Below, one piece after another: positions 35,591 to 44,959 of a stretch of 64,000 nucleotides of DNA. Both the position numbers and the translations under genes were made by a program. Positions within the stretch are counted from its first letter, which is position 1. Each line of letters starts with the position of its first letter. This DNA is from Roseiarcus sp963751165 (GTDB lineage Bacteria; Pseudomonadota; Alphaproteobacteria; Rhizobiales; Beijerinckiaceae), in the NCBI GenBank assembly GCA_963751165.1, contig CAVVTP010000012.1:1-64000 (forward strand). The letters are read 5' to 3'. The notes below the pieces were generated by a model. The model did not search any database and was not told the DNA's origin. It saw nothing but the letters and a program-made list of their open reading frames with translations.

Positions 35591-35832
35591 TGGTTCCTCC
35601 TCCGCCTGAAAACCCAGCCCACGTCTGAACGTCCTCGCGTCCGCTCGTGTTCCTCGGCGGGAGGCGCTCGACCCTATTTCTTCTGCCATGCGAGCTTGGC
35701 TTTTTTATGCGACGGCGCTCCCCGCCGGGGGCCTCCGCGGCGCCTGGGCGCAGGCGCGAAAATTCAGTGTCGGCGAGAAAGCGCGGCGCCGCGAGCAGGC
35801 GGAAAAGGGGTGGACGAACGGGCCGGACGGCT

Positions 35833-37881
35833 CTACGGCTCTTCGGGCTCGAGCTCCGCCGCCCGCCGATAGCGCTCGGCCGCCTCGATGACGGCCAAGG
35901 CGGCGGATGCGAGCGGACCGGACGGCGGGCTGGCGTCGCCGCTGCGTTCGGGCGCGAGGCAAGCCTGAAGCCATCCGCGAACCGACCCGTCCGCAGCGGG
36001 ACTGTCGGGTCCGCCCGGATCAAGCCGGGCCGCCGAAAGCTCCGCAACAAGCCCGTGCGCCGCGATCAGCAGCCCCGCCATTTCGTCGAGTCCTTTCCTC
36101 GCCGTGGTCGGCTCGATGCTCATCCGGCCCGCCGAATCCGAGAGCGCCGCCAGCGCTTCGATCATGTTCTTTCGCGCCAGACGGTATTCTTGCGGGGAGG
36201 CGTCGGGTCTCAGGGCAACGCCAGCGAAGGCGGCGAGTTGCGCCTGGAGCCGCGTCGCGATACCCGGCGCCTCGAAGAATTCCCAGTGGGGCCAGACGTA
36301 GCTGAAGAGGTGGGCGATCGCGGCGCCGATCAGCGTGTCGGCGAGGCGCGCCAGAACGGGGGCGGGCGCCGCAGGCTGGACGAGATGCAGCGACACCAGA
36401 GCGGTCACCGACGCGCCGACCGAGGCGAGCGCATAGTTCAGCCGGACGAAGCTGTGGGTTACTGCGAGGGACAGCCCTTGCGCCCCTACCAGAACGCGCG
36501 CCGGAAGCCAGGCGACCGCACCTGCGGCCAGCACGCAGCCGATCAATGTACCGACGACCCGGTCGTCCCGCCGCTGCTTGGTCAGCCCGTAATTCGCACG
36601 CATGACTACCGAGATCGTCAGCAGGACCCAGTTGCCATGCCCGGCGTCCCCGAGGAATCGCGCGACGATCGCTCCCGCCATCATCGCCAGCGAGAGTCGC
36701 AGGGAATAGCGCAGCACGGGCGAAGCCAAGGTGAAATGCGGCCTGAGCGCAGCGAACGAGTACGACCGTCTCGGAATGAAGGCCGCAAGGTCGACGCCGC
36801 CAATCGCCGTTTCTGCCGTCTTCTCGTCCCAGATCGCCTTCTCGAGCCTGCGGATATGGCCAAGCGCCAGAACGAGCCGGCGCGTGGCGGCGCGGAGTGC
36901 GCCGATGGCGGCCCGATCCGGGGCGCCGTCATCGAGCTTCGCCGCCTCGCGCTCCAGCGCGTCGATGGCGAGCTGATGATCGGGAGGCAGCGTCAGCCGG
37001 CCGACCGTCAGGATTTCCAGGCTCAGATGATCGAGATCGTGCGCGCCGACGCGCAAGGCCGCCCGGATGTGCTTGAGCAGGGAAGCCGCCGCCGGCGCTT
37101 CGCGGATCAGCGCGACGTCGCATTGCGCCGCAACGAGCGCGTCGAAAGCGTCGAGCAGAATGCCGATCGTTGCGGCGAGGCGAAGGCTTTCACCAGGTCG
37201 CGCGCGATCGAGCAGCAGCGCTCGGGCCGATTGCAATTGTTCCGCCAGCGCCGCCTGCTGGCGGATCGCCGCGCCATAGGCCGCTTCCAGATCGGCCTTG
37301 GGATTGAAGATCGCGGCGACCGCGCGCAGATAGATGGAAAGTTCGCGGATCGATTCGGATGCGACCAGGCGGCGGGCGCTTGCGTTGGTGACAATGGTGG
37401 CGAGGAGCGCGAAGGCAATGTAGGCGAGGCCGCCGACGGCGAACACCGCCTCGATCCGCATCGCGCCCTCGAACGTTTCCCGCGGGAATCCGAGCACGAA
37501 CACCATGGGAATGATCGCCTGCATGCCGACGGCGATCGCCCAGCGTCCCATTCCGGTGATCATCCCGCCGGCGAAAGCGATCGTCCCGATCGTCAGAAGC
37601 GCCGCAACCGGCCAGGGCAGGGCGAACTGGGTTGCGGTTGTCGCGATCAGCGCGAGGGCGAAACCAAAGCCCATCGTGCGCGCCTTCTGGCGCCAGGGCG
37701 ACGGAAGGTCGGAGATACTGGCGGAAATCGCTCCCAGCGTCGCTGGCTGTCCGGCAACGAAGCCGAGGATGGCGGACGCGGCGAGAGCGATTGAAATGAC
37801 CCCGACGCCGACGCTGACCCCGTTGACGATGTGCTGGCCGACGAGCAGCCGCTTCAGGTCAGGCCGTCGCCAGCGCCGCAT
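35833..37881 (-). CDS. FUSC family (aromatic acid / fusaric acid exporter-like) membrane protein
   Basis: A 682-residue protein with two membrane blocks, about residues 15-170 and 390-510, each ending near a long soluble helical section. The second block carries FTLASPVLRYSLRLSLAM and NYGLTKQRRDDRVVGTLIG, the FUSC/YccS signature. Family members are thought to export aromatic acids or toxic compounds with membrane-fusion partners, but none is adjacent. It begins 12 bases beyond the fdsD stop on the same strand, so it may be read through from the formate dehydrogenase operon. Confidence 0.85.
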   Translation of the reverse strand: MRRWRRPDLKRLLVGQHIVNGVSVGVGVISIALAASAILGFVAGQPATLGAISASISDLPSPWRQKARTMGFGFALALIATTATQFALPWPVAALLTIGTIAFAGGMITGMGRWAIAVGMQAIIPMVFVLGFPRETFEGAMRIEAVFAVGGLAYIAFALLATIVTNASARRLVASESIRELSIYLRAVAAIFNPKADLEAAYGAAIRQQAALAEQLQSARALLLDRARPGESLRLAATIGILLDAFDALVAAQCDVALIREAPAAASLLKHIRAALRVGAHDLDHLSLEILTVGRLTLPPDHQLAIDALEREAAKLDDGAPDRAAIGALRAATRRLVLALGHIRRLEKAIWDEKTAETAIGGVDLAAFIPRRSYSFAALRPHFTLASPVLRYSLRLSLAMMAGAIVARFLGDAGHGNWVLLTISVVMRANYGLTKQRRDDRVVGTLIGCVLAAGAVAWLPARVLVGAQGLSLAVTHSFVRLNYALASVGASVTALVSLHLVQPAAPAPVLARLADTLIGAAIAHLFSYVWPHWEFFEAPGIATRLQAQLAAFAGVALRPDASPQEYRLARKNMIEALAALSDSAGRMSIEPTTARKGLDEMAGLLIAAHGLVAELSAARLDPGGPDSPAADGSVRGWLQACLAPERSGDASPPSGPLASAALAVIEAAERYRRAAELEPEEP

Positions 37882-37893
37882 GAGAAAACGGCG

Positions 37894-38124
37894 TCACGCT
37901 CGAACGGCGCTCTTGAGCGCCTCGACGGCGCGCGCCGCGGTCGGATTAAGACCGGCGTTCCCCGCCTCGGCGAACGCGACGATCTCGCGGATCATCTTCG
38001 GCGTCCAATAGCGCTTGAGATGCCTGGCCGCGCCCTCCGTCGCCTCGTTCTCGGGCATGGTGGCGTAAAATTCACCGATCTGATTGGCCATGCGTACGAG
38101 TTTTTCGGTCTTGCCTGTCGTCAC
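37894..38124 (-). CDS. fdsD: NAD-dependent formate dehydrogenase delta subunit
   Basis: A 76-residue helical protein: LVRMANQIGEFYATMPENE then HLKRYWTPKMIREIVAF are the FdsD hallmarks. FdsD associates with the soluble molybdenum-containing NAD-formate dehydrogenase and is needed for its assembly or stability. Its start overlaps the fdhD stop by four bases (ATGA). Confidence 0.93.
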   Translation of the reverse strand: MTTGKTEKLVRMANQIGEFYATMPENEATEGAARHLKRYWTPKMIREIVAFAEAGNAGLNPTAARAVEALKSAVRA

Positions 38125-38954
38125 GCCGCCAAACCTCCCCTCCGCCTGTCCGAGTCGCTCACGAAACTCAGCCCATGGTCGGCTCGGGCGACGGCGATCA
38201 ACGAAACGCCATAGTCCCGCGCCCGAGAAAGGGCGAGCGACGTCGGCGCGGAGACCGAGACTAGCGTCCCGGCGCCGAAGATCGCCGCCTTGGCAACCAT
38301 CTCGAACGAGCAGCGGCTGGTGATGACAAAAAACCCGCTTTCCGGGCCGACGGCGGCGCGTTTCAGCGCCCCAATCGCCTTGTCGAGCGCATTATGACGG
38401 CCGACGTCCTCGCGGACCAGCACGATTGTCCCGTCGCTGGCGCACCATGCGGCGGCGTGGGCGGCGCGGGTAGCCGCGTTGAGCGGCTGCCGCTTCTCGA
38501 GCTCCGAGAGCGCCGAGCCGATCGCGGAGGGTTCGATCGGCGGCCGGCGGTCGACCGCGCGCCGCGGCGAGGGCATTTGCGACAGATCCTCGACCCCGCA
38601 GAGGCCGCAGCCGGTGCGTCCGCCGATGGCTCGCTTGCGCGCGAGATGCGCATGAAGCTTCTCGCCGGTGAGCGTCACGCTCACGCGCCAGCCCTCGCCG
38701 GTCTCCTCGATCTGGACCCCGCGAATGTCGTCGGGACCATCGGCGACGCCCTCGGTCAACAAGAATCCATATGCGAAATCCTCAAGATCCCGCGGCGTCG
38801 CCATCATCACAGCAAAGGGCGAGCCGGCAATGGCGACCTCGATCGGGGACTCGACGGCGACGGCGCGCCTAAAGATCTGATCGCCCACGCCCGAATCATA
38901 GGAAAAAGCGCGCACCTCGACCTCGATTGAGGCCGCGCCTTCATTCCGCGGCAT
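38121..38954 (-). CDS. fdhD: FdhD sulfur carrier for formate dehydrogenase maturation
   Basis: A 277-residue protein that transfers sulfur from cysteine desulfurase to the molybdenum cofactor before insertion into formate dehydrogenase. The essential CxxC pair is in GRTGCGLCGVEDL; further family blocks are DLEDFAYGFLLTEG and VREDVGRHNALDKAIG. The ATG at 38954 overlaps the end of fdsA, so it is translated as part of the same operon; a TTG eighteen bases further upstream is possible. Confidence 0.95.
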   Translation of the reverse strand: MPRNEGAASIEVEVRAFSYDSGVGDQIFRRAVAVESPIEVAIAGSPFAVMMATPRDLEDFAYGFLLTEGVADGPDDIRGVQIEETGEGWRVSVTLTGEKLHAHLARKRAIGGRTGCGLCGVEDLSQMPSPRRAVDRRPPIEPSAIGSALSELEKRQPLNAATRAAHAAAWCASDGTIVLVREDVGRHNALDKAIGALKRAAVGPESGFFVITSRCSFEMVAKAAIFGAGTLVSVSAPTSLALSRARDYGVSLIAVARADHGLSFVSDSDRRRGGLAA

Positions 38955-41787
38955 CGGCCCGCGCCCCTGCAATCCGGCGCAGACTGAATCCTTCTTCCAT
39001 GTCGTGGACCTGCCAGTCTGAAAGATGGTTGGTGCGCCGGACCTGCACCGCGGTCACCTTGTATTCCGGGCAATTGGTCGCCCAGTCGGAATTCTCGGTG
39101 GTAACGACATTGGCGCCTGTCACCGCGTGGTGGAAGGTCGTATAGACGACGCCCGGCTGCATGCGTTCGCTTATTCGAGCGCGAAGCGCGACCTCGCCGG
39201 AACGGCTCTGCAGAGCGACAAGGTCGCCGTCGACGATCCCCCGCTGCTCGGCGTCGAACGGGTGGATCTCGAGGACATCCTCCTCGTGCCAAACCATGTT
39301 GCCGGTACGCCGCGTTTGAGCGCCCACGTTGTACTGGGAAAGGATGCGGCCGGTGGTTAGGATCAGCGGGTAGCGGGGGCCGACGCGTTCCTCCGTAGGC
39401 ACATACTCGGTCAGCATGAACCGGCCCTTGCCGCGCACGAACCGGTCGACATGCATGACGGGTGTGCCCGCGGGCGCCCCGTCGTTGCAGGGCCACTGAA
39501 TTGAGCCGAGTTCGTCGAGCCGCGCGTAGGACACGCCTCTGAAGGTCGGCGTCGTCAGCGCGATCTCATCCATGATCTCGCTCGGATGGCTATAGCGCAT
39601 CGGCACGCCCATCGCCTCTGCGAGCGCGATCGTCGTTTCCCAGTCGGCCTTGCCGGCCAGCGGCTCGATCGCCTTTCGCACCCGGTTGATGCGCCGCTCG
39701 GCGTTGGTGAAGGTGCCGTCCTTCTCCAGGAACGATGAGCCGGGCAGGAAGACATGGGCGTAGCGCGCCGATTCGTTGAGGAAGAGGTCCTGCACGACGA
39801 CGCATTCCATTGCCCGGAGCCCGGCGACGATGTGCTTGGTGTCCGGATCCGATTGGGCGATGTCCTCGCCCTGCAGGTAGAGGGCCTTAAACGAGCCGTC
39901 GACCGCCTCGTCCATCATGTTGGGGATGCGCAGGCCCGGGTCCTTGCTGAGCGGCACGCCCCAGAGGCGCTCGAACACCTCCCTGGTCGCATCGTCGGAG
40001 ACGTGTCGGTAGCCAGAATACTCGTGCGGGAACGACCCCATGTCGCAGGAACCCTGCACGTTGTTCTGGCCGCGGAGAGGATTGACCCCGACGCCCTCGC
40101 GGCCGATGTTGCCGGTCGCCATGGCGAGATTGGCAATCGCCATGACCGCAGTCGAACCCTGCGCGTGCTCGGTGACGCCGAGGCCATAGTAAATTGCCCC
40201 ATTCCCGCCTGTCGCATAAAGCCGCGCCGCCGCGCGCAGCGCTCCGGAATCGATGCCGGTCGCCGCGGCCGTCGCTTCCGGCGAATGGCGCTCCTCGGCC
40301 ACGAAGCGCGCCCAGGATTCGAAATCGTCCTTGTCGCACCGCCCTGCGACGAAGGCCTCGTCGACGAGGCCCTCGGTAACGACGACATGCGCCATGGCGG
40401 TCAGGACCGCGACATTGGTTCCCGGCCTCAGGGCAAGGTGATGGTCGGCCTCTATGTGCGGGCTCCTCACCAGATCGATGCGACGCGGGTCGATCACGAT
40501 GAGGCGCGCTCCCGCGCGCAGGCGCTTTTTGAGGCGCGAGGCGAAAACCGGATGCGCGTCGGTCGGATTGGCGCCGATGACGATGACGACGTCGGACTTG
40601 TCGACAGACTTGAAATCCTGCGTGCCGGCCGACGTGCCGTAAGTATTGGCGAGCCCGAAGCCGGTCGGCGAATGGCAGACCCGCGCGCAGGTATCGACGT
40701 TGTTGTTGCCGAAACCCATGCGCACGAGCTTCTGGACGACGAACACTTCCTCGTTGGTGCAGCGCGACGACGAAATCGCGCCGACCGAGTCCCGGCCGTA
40801 GGCAGCCTGGATGCGCTTGAACTCGCTCGCCGCGTGCTGCAGCGCCTCGTCCCAAGTCACTTCGCGCCACGGGTCTTCGATCCGCTTGCGAATCATAGGC
40901 TTCAGAACGCGGTCCTTGTGGGTCGCGTAGCCGTAGGCGAAACGGCCCTTGACACAGGAATGGCCCTCATTGGCCTTTCCGGCTTTCAACGGGGTCATGC
41001 GCACGACTTGGTCGCCCTTGAGCTCGGCCTTGAAGGAGCAGCCGACGCCGCAATAGGCGCAGGTCGTAACGACGGTGCGCTCCGGCATCCCCATTTCAAG
41101 GACCGACTTTTCGATCAGCGACCCCGTCGGGCAGGCTTGCACGCACGCGCCGCAGGAGACGCACTCGGAGTGCAGGAATTCGGCTCCGCCCGAGGAGACC
41201 TTCGAATCGAAGCCGCGGCCCAGGATCGTCAGCGCGAAGGTTCCCTGCACCTCCTCGCAGGCGCGCACGCAGCGCGAGCAGACGATGCATTTCGCCGGGT
41301 CGAAGACGAAATAGGGATTGGACACATCGATGCGGGCGTCGAGATGATTGGCGCCGTCGCGACCATATCGCGTGTCGGCGAGGCCGAGCTTTGCGGCTTG
41401 GGTCCACAGCTCGTTCAGACCGTCGGCGCCGCGCCCGGGCTCGTCGAGGGGATGGTCGGAGAGATAAAGCTCCATCACTCCCCGCCGCAGCCTTTCGAGC
41501 CGGGGCGTCTGGGTGTGGACGACCATGCCCTCCTCCGCCGGCGTCGTGCAGGAGGCAGGCGTTCCCTTGCGGCCTTCGATCTCGACGAGGCACAGTCGGC
41601 AGGAGCCGAATGCTTCGAGACTGTCGGTCGCGCAGAGCTTCGGGATTGGATTGTCGACGAGCGCGGCGGCCGCCATCACGGATGTTCCCGCGGGAACGCT
41701 CACCTTTCGGCCATCGATGGTCAGGGTCAAGCTCGCGGAGCCAGTGCGAATTGGCGTGCCGACATCGAGTTCCTGTAACAGCGCCAT
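38941..41787 (-). CDS. fdsA: NAD-dependent formate dehydrogenase alpha (catalytic) subunit
   Basis: This 948-residue molybdenum (or tungsten) bis-MGD subunit oxidises formate to CO2. The N-terminal NuoG-like part has a 2Fe-2S site (AFGSCRLCLVEI and neighbours) and 4Fe-4S sites in CIVCSRCVRACEE and CVSCGACVQACPTG; a fourth cluster lies in CAYCGVGCSF with GHSCVKGRF. The metal-ligand cysteine is in CARVCHSPTGFGLANTYG, followed by the conserved histidine. It passes electrons to FdsB and FdsG and thus to NAD. The start at 41787 (MALLQELDVG) lies just after the fdsB stop. Confidence 0.97.
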   Translation of the reverse strand: MALLQELDVGTPIRTGSASLTLTIDGRKVSVPAGTSVMAAAALVDNPIPKLCATDSLEAFGSCRLCLVEIEGRKGTPASCTTPAEEGMVVHTQTPRLERLRRGVMELYLSDHPLDEPGRGADGLNELWTQAAKLGLADTRYGRDGANHLDARIDVSNPYFVFDPAKCIVCSRCVRACEEVQGTFALTILGRGFDSKVSSGGAEFLHSECVSCGACVQACPTGSLIEKSVLEMGMPERTVVTTCAYCGVGCSFKAELKGDQVVRMTPLKAGKANEGHSCVKGRFAYGYATHKDRVLKPMIRKRIEDPWREVTWDEALQHAASEFKRIQAAYGRDSVGAISSSRCTNEEVFVVQKLVRMGFGNNNVDTCARVCHSPTGFGLANTYGTSAGTQDFKSVDKSDVVIVIGANPTDAHPVFASRLKKRLRAGARLIVIDPRRIDLVRSPHIEADHHLALRPGTNVAVLTAMAHVVVTEGLVDEAFVAGRCDKDDFESWARFVAEERHSPEATAAATGIDSGALRAAARLYATGGNGAIYYGLGVTEHAQGSTAVMAIANLAMATGNIGREGVGVNPLRGQNNVQGSCDMGSFPHEYSGYRHVSDDATREVFERLWGVPLSKDPGLRIPNMMDEAVDGSFKALYLQGEDIAQSDPDTKHIVAGLRAMECVVVQDLFLNESARYAHVFLPGSSFLEKDGTFTNAERRINRVRKAIEPLAGKADWETTIALAEAMGVPMRYSHPSEIMDEIALTTPTFRGVSYARLDELGSIQWPCNDGAPAGTPVMHVDRFVRGKGRFMLTEYVPTEERVGPRYPLILTTGRILSQYNVGAQTRRTGNMVWHEEDVLEIHPFDAEQRGIVDGDLVALQSRSGEVALRARISERMQPGVVYTTFHHAVTGANVVTTENSDWATNCPEYKVTAVQVRRTNHLSDWQVHDMEEGFSLRRIAGARADAAE

Positions 41788-41797
41788 ATCGGAGCTC

Positions 41798-43354
41798 CTA
41801 TTCCGCCGCCGCACGCGCCGGCGGCTTGGCGAAGTCTTCGCCGAAATGATCGAGGGCGCTGAGGACCGGCATGGGCGTGAGCCCGCCGAGCGCGCAGAGC
41901 GAGCCGTCCGTCATCACCTCGCAAAGATCGCGCAAAAGTTCGACGTTCTTTTGGCGGTCGATCCCGGCGACGATCCTGTCGACTGTTTCTGCGCCTCGGG
42001 TCGAGCCGACGCGGCAGGGGGTGCATTTGCCGCAGCTTTCCTTGGCGCAGAAATGGAAGGCGAAGCGCGCCTGGCGCGCCATGTCGACCGTATCATCGAA
42101 CACCACAATGCCGCCGTGGCCGAGCATCCCGCCTGCCGCCAGCATCGCCTCATAGGAGAGCGGCGTGTCGAGCAGCTTTGCCGGAAAATAGGCTCCGAGC
42201 GGGCCGCCGACCTGAACTGCGCGGATCGGCCGCTCCGACCGCGTTCCTCCACCGAAGTCCTCGACCAGCTCGCGAATGGTCGCGCCGAACGCGAGCTCGA
42301 TGAGCCCGCCGTAGCGGACGTTTCCAGCGAGCTGGAACGGCTGAGAGCCCAGCGACCGCCCCACGCCGTAGTCGGCGTAGGCCTTCGCCCCGTGATCGAG
42401 GATCCACGGGACGGATGCGAAGCTCAGCACGTTGTTGATGACGGTCGGTTTGCCGAACAGACCGGATATCGCGGGAAGGGGAGGCTTTGCCCTTACCTGG
42501 CCACGCTTGCCCTCGAGACTGTCGAGCAGGGACGTCTCCTCGCCGCAAATATAGGCGCCGGCGCCGAGCCGCGCTTCGATGTCAAAGGCATGCGGCGAGC
42601 CTAGGACGGAGCGGCCCAAGAGGCCGCCGGCGCGGGCGCGATCGATCGCGCGGGAAAAAATGTCGAAGGCGCGCGGGTATTCCGAGCGGATGTAGACATA
42701 GCCCATTGTCGCGCCGACCGCGACGCCGGCGACCGCCATGCCTTCGATGAGCAGGAAAGGGTCCCCTTCCATCAGCATTCGGTCGGCGAACGTGCCGCTG
42801 TCACCCTCGTCGGCGTTGCAGACGACATATTTCTGCTCGGCCGGCGCACCAGCTACGGTGCGCCATTTGATCCCGGTCGGAAAGCCGGCGCCTCCCCGCC
42901 CACGCAGGCCGGAGGCCACAACCTCCTCAACCGTCGCCTCGGGACCGATGGACAGGGCGCGAGTCAGCCCTGCGAGTCCCCCGTGGCGTCTGTAATCGTC
43001 GAGCGAAAGCGGGTCGTTCACGCCGCAGCGGGCAAAAATAAGCCGCCGCTGTTTAGCGAGATAGGGGATTTGTTCAATCAGGCCAAGCGCTTTGGGATGG
43101 CGCCCGCCGTTTTGAAACGCGGCGTCGAACAGCGACGCGGCGTCCTCGGCCGCCAGCGGCCCATAACCGACGCGACCCTCCGGGGTTTCGACTTCGACGA
43201 GCGGCTCCAGCCAGAAGAGGCCGCGGGACCCCGTCCGCACGAACGTAATTTCGAGGTCGCGAACGCTCGCCTCCCGCGCCAGAGCGGCGGCCACGCCGTC
43301 CGCGCCCACGGAGAGCGCGGACGAATCCGAAGGAACGAAGACCCGCGCGCTCAT
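41798..43354 (-). CDS. fdsB: NAD-dependent formate dehydrogenase beta subunit
   Basis: A 518-residue NuoF-like subunit that carries FMN, a 4Fe-4S cluster and the NAD site. GLRGRGGAGFPTGIKW is the glycine-rich nucleotide-binding segment, GAYICGEETSLLDSLEG the FMN-proximal region, and KESCGKCTPCRVGSTRG with a distant LCALGG the cluster ligands. An N-terminal thioredoxin-like part (about 1-110) is typical of fused FdsB. Its start overlaps the fdsG stop by four bases. Confidence 0.97.
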   Translation of the reverse strand: MSARVFVPSDSSALSVGADGVAAALAREASVRDLEITFVRTGSRGLFWLEPLVEVETPEGRVGYGPLAAEDAASLFDAAFQNGGRHPKALGLIEQIPYLAKQRRLIFARCGVNDPLSLDDYRRHGGLAGLTRALSIGPEATVEEVVASGLRGRGGAGFPTGIKWRTVAGAPAEQKYVVCNADEGDSGTFADRMLMEGDPFLLIEGMAVAGVAVGATMGYVYIRSEYPRAFDIFSRAIDRARAGGLLGRSVLGSPHAFDIEARLGAGAYICGEETSLLDSLEGKRGQVRAKPPLPAISGLFGKPTVINNVLSFASVPWILDHGAKAYADYGVGRSLGSQPFQLAGNVRYGGLIELAFGATIRELVEDFGGGTRSERPIRAVQVGGPLGAYFPAKLLDTPLSYEAMLAAGGMLGHGGIVVFDDTVDMARQARFAFHFCAKESCGKCTPCRVGSTRGAETVDRIVAGIDRQKNVELLRDLCEVMTDGSLCALGGLTPMPVLSALDHFGEDFAKPPARAAAE

Positions 43355-43833
43355 CGATTGGGCCCCTGCGCGCTGGCCACAATCGCATCAAGACGGTCCC
43401 GGTCGAGCCGGCCGACCGGCTCTCCGTCGATCAGCGCGGCAGGCGAAAGTGCGCAGTTGCCGAGGCAATATACGGTCTCGACATGAAGCCCCGCTCCCGC
43501 TCGGCAATTGTCCACGACAATCCCGTGCCGGCTCGCGAGATGGGCGACCAGATCCTCACAGCCCATCGACTGGCAGGATTCCGCCCGGCACATCTTCAGC
43601 ACCCGCCCGTCGAGCGGGCTGCGCCGGAAGTCATGATAGAAGCTGACCACCCCGAGCGCCTCGGCCTTTGAGATGTTGAGCGCGTTGGCCAGCAGCACGA
43701 CAGCCTCGTCGTCGATATAGCCGAACTGATGCTGGAGATCATGCAGGATCGGCAGCGCCGCTCCCGGCGTCGACCGCTTCCGGTCAATCAACTGACGCGC
43801 GAGTTCAATGTCAAACGCCGCCCCAGCGGCCAT
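43351..43833 (-). CDS. fdsG: NAD-dependent formate dehydrogenase gamma subunit
   Basis: A 160-residue NuoE-like protein with a thioredoxin-like 2Fe-2S domain. The four ligands are in CRAESCQSMGC and VYCLGNCALSP, and ILHDLQHQFGYIDDEAV is the family N-terminal helix. It is the first structural gene of the fds operon, with a strong GAGGAGG ribosome site. Confidence 0.96.
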   Translation of the reverse strand: MAAGAAFDIELARQLIDRKRSTPGAALPILHDLQHQFGYIDDEAVVLLANALNISKAEALGVVSFYHDFRRSPLDGRVLKMCRAESCQSMGCEDLVAHLASRHGIVVDNCRAGAGLHVETVYCLGNCALSPAALIDGEPVGRLDRDRLDAIVASAQGPNR

Positions 43834-43881
43834 CGTGGATCCTCCTCAGCTTAGAATGATGCGCCTCTCGAAAATGTACCG

Positions 43882-43896
43882 CAAATTAAACGTTTG
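43882..43896. promoter_or_regulatory. Candidate LysR-type operator before fdsG
   Basis: CAAATTAAACGTTTG has CAAA/TTTG arms and contains the perfect palindrome AAACGTTT (43888-43895). It lies in the 83-base gap between lysR and fdsG, the richest A/T patch in this region. A second inverted pair, CGATAG (43904-43909) and CTATCG (43917-43922), overlaps the lysR stop. Either could be a regulator or terminator site; neither is proven. Confidence 0.35.
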
Positions 43897-43916
43897 GAAG
43901 ATCCGATAGGATCCTT

Positions 43917-44846
43917 CTATCGTGCCAGCGCGGGGACTCGACCGGGTGGCTCGATCAGGGCCGCCACGTCGGCTGGCCATTTCATTGCGAAGAGATTGCG
44001 GGCGAGTGGCGAGGGAGGCTCGCGGTCGCTCATCACCAGACCGATCGTGCGGCTCGTCGTCGGCTCCACGAGATCGATCGCCCGGGTCCCCTGCGGAAGG
44101 CCGAAGAAGCGGAGCAGGTGGCGCGGCACGATCGCTGACCATTGGCCGGCGGCGACGTGAGACACGAGGTTGAATATCGAATTCGTCTCGACCGCGGGGT
44201 CGGGCTTCGCCCCGACCGAGCGGAATATGCCGTCGATGATGCGGCGATTCTGCATGTCCGGAGTGAGCAGGCACAGCGGCGCATCGGCGGCTTCGCTCCA
44301 CCCGATCTGCATCCTGCCGGCGAGTTTTCCGTGAGCCGGCGTGAGAAACATGTACTCCTCGACGCAGACCGGCTTGGCCTTGACCCGCTCGATCGGCTCC
44401 GCGTCGAGATAGGTTAGCCCCACGTCGAGTTCGAACGCCTCGATTCCGCGTTCGATTTCCTGGCTGTTGAGCGACAGCACCGCGAACGAGACGCCAGGAA
44501 ACCTCGAGTTGAACGGGCCGGTCAGCTGCGACACGATCGGCAGCGCGGTTGGGATCGCGCCGATCCGAAGCCGGCCGCTGAGTCCCTTGTCGATCTCGTC
44601 GAGGCCGCGCCGCAAGTTCTCGGCTTCCGCCAGGATGCGGTGGGCGTGGTCGAGAACGAGCCGGCCCTGCGCGGTCAGGCCGACAAACCGGTGGCCGCGC
44701 TCGACAATCGGCGCCCCGAGATCGTCCTCGAGCAGCCTTATCGCCGCCGACAGCGTCGGCTGCGTGACGTGACAGGCCTGGGCTGCGCGTCCGAAATGCT
44801 TTTCCCGGGCCAGCGCGGCCAGATATTCGAGCTGCCGCAAGACCAT
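43917..44846 (-). CDS. LysR family regulator, probably of the formate dehydrogenase operon
   Basis: A 309-residue LTTR. The helix-turn-helix is in FGRAAQACHVTQPTLSAAIR (about 20-40), followed by the linker helix and a ligand-binding domain with GRLRIGAIPTALPIVSQL. The start at 44846 (MVLRQLEYLAAL) has a GAGGA site six bases upstream and matches the usual LTTR opening; an ATG at 44864 would add six residues. It precedes fdsG on the same strand with 83 bases between, the arrangement of FdsR-type regulators, so formate-responsive control is likely but inferred. Confidence 0.88.
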   Translation of the reverse strand: MVLRQLEYLAALAREKHFGRAAQACHVTQPTLSAAIRLLEDDLGAPIVERGHRFVGLTAQGRLVLDHAHRILAEAENLRRGLDEIDKGLSGRLRIGAIPTALPIVSQLTGPFNSRFPGVSFAVLSLNSQEIERGIEAFELDVGLTYLDAEPIERVKAKPVCVEEYMFLTPAHGKLAGRMQIGWSEAADAPLCLLTPDMQNRRIIDGIFRSVGAKPDPAVETNSIFNLVSHVAAGQWSAIVPRHLLRFFGLPQGTRAIDLVEPTTSRTIGLVMSDREPPSPLARNLFAMKWPADVAALIEPPGRVPALAR

Positions 44847-44959
44847 GGCGTTCCTCACTGCCATATTCGTGGCGCCGGGGCATGCCAGGGTCAATAGCGA
44901 ACGCCTATGGGTCATCGTTTTCCGATGGATTGAGGCGGCGTCACCGATGAGGCTAAGAC

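Noticed and set aside
35647..37794. A 715-codon plus-strand frame opposite the FUSC gene
   Set aside because: Low-complexity, charged translation with no domain; the minus strand gives a typical FUSC membrane protein.
39754..41778. A 674-codon plus-strand frame opposite fdsA
   Set aside because: Shadow of a highly conserved formate dehydrogenase gene; no protein-like features of its own.
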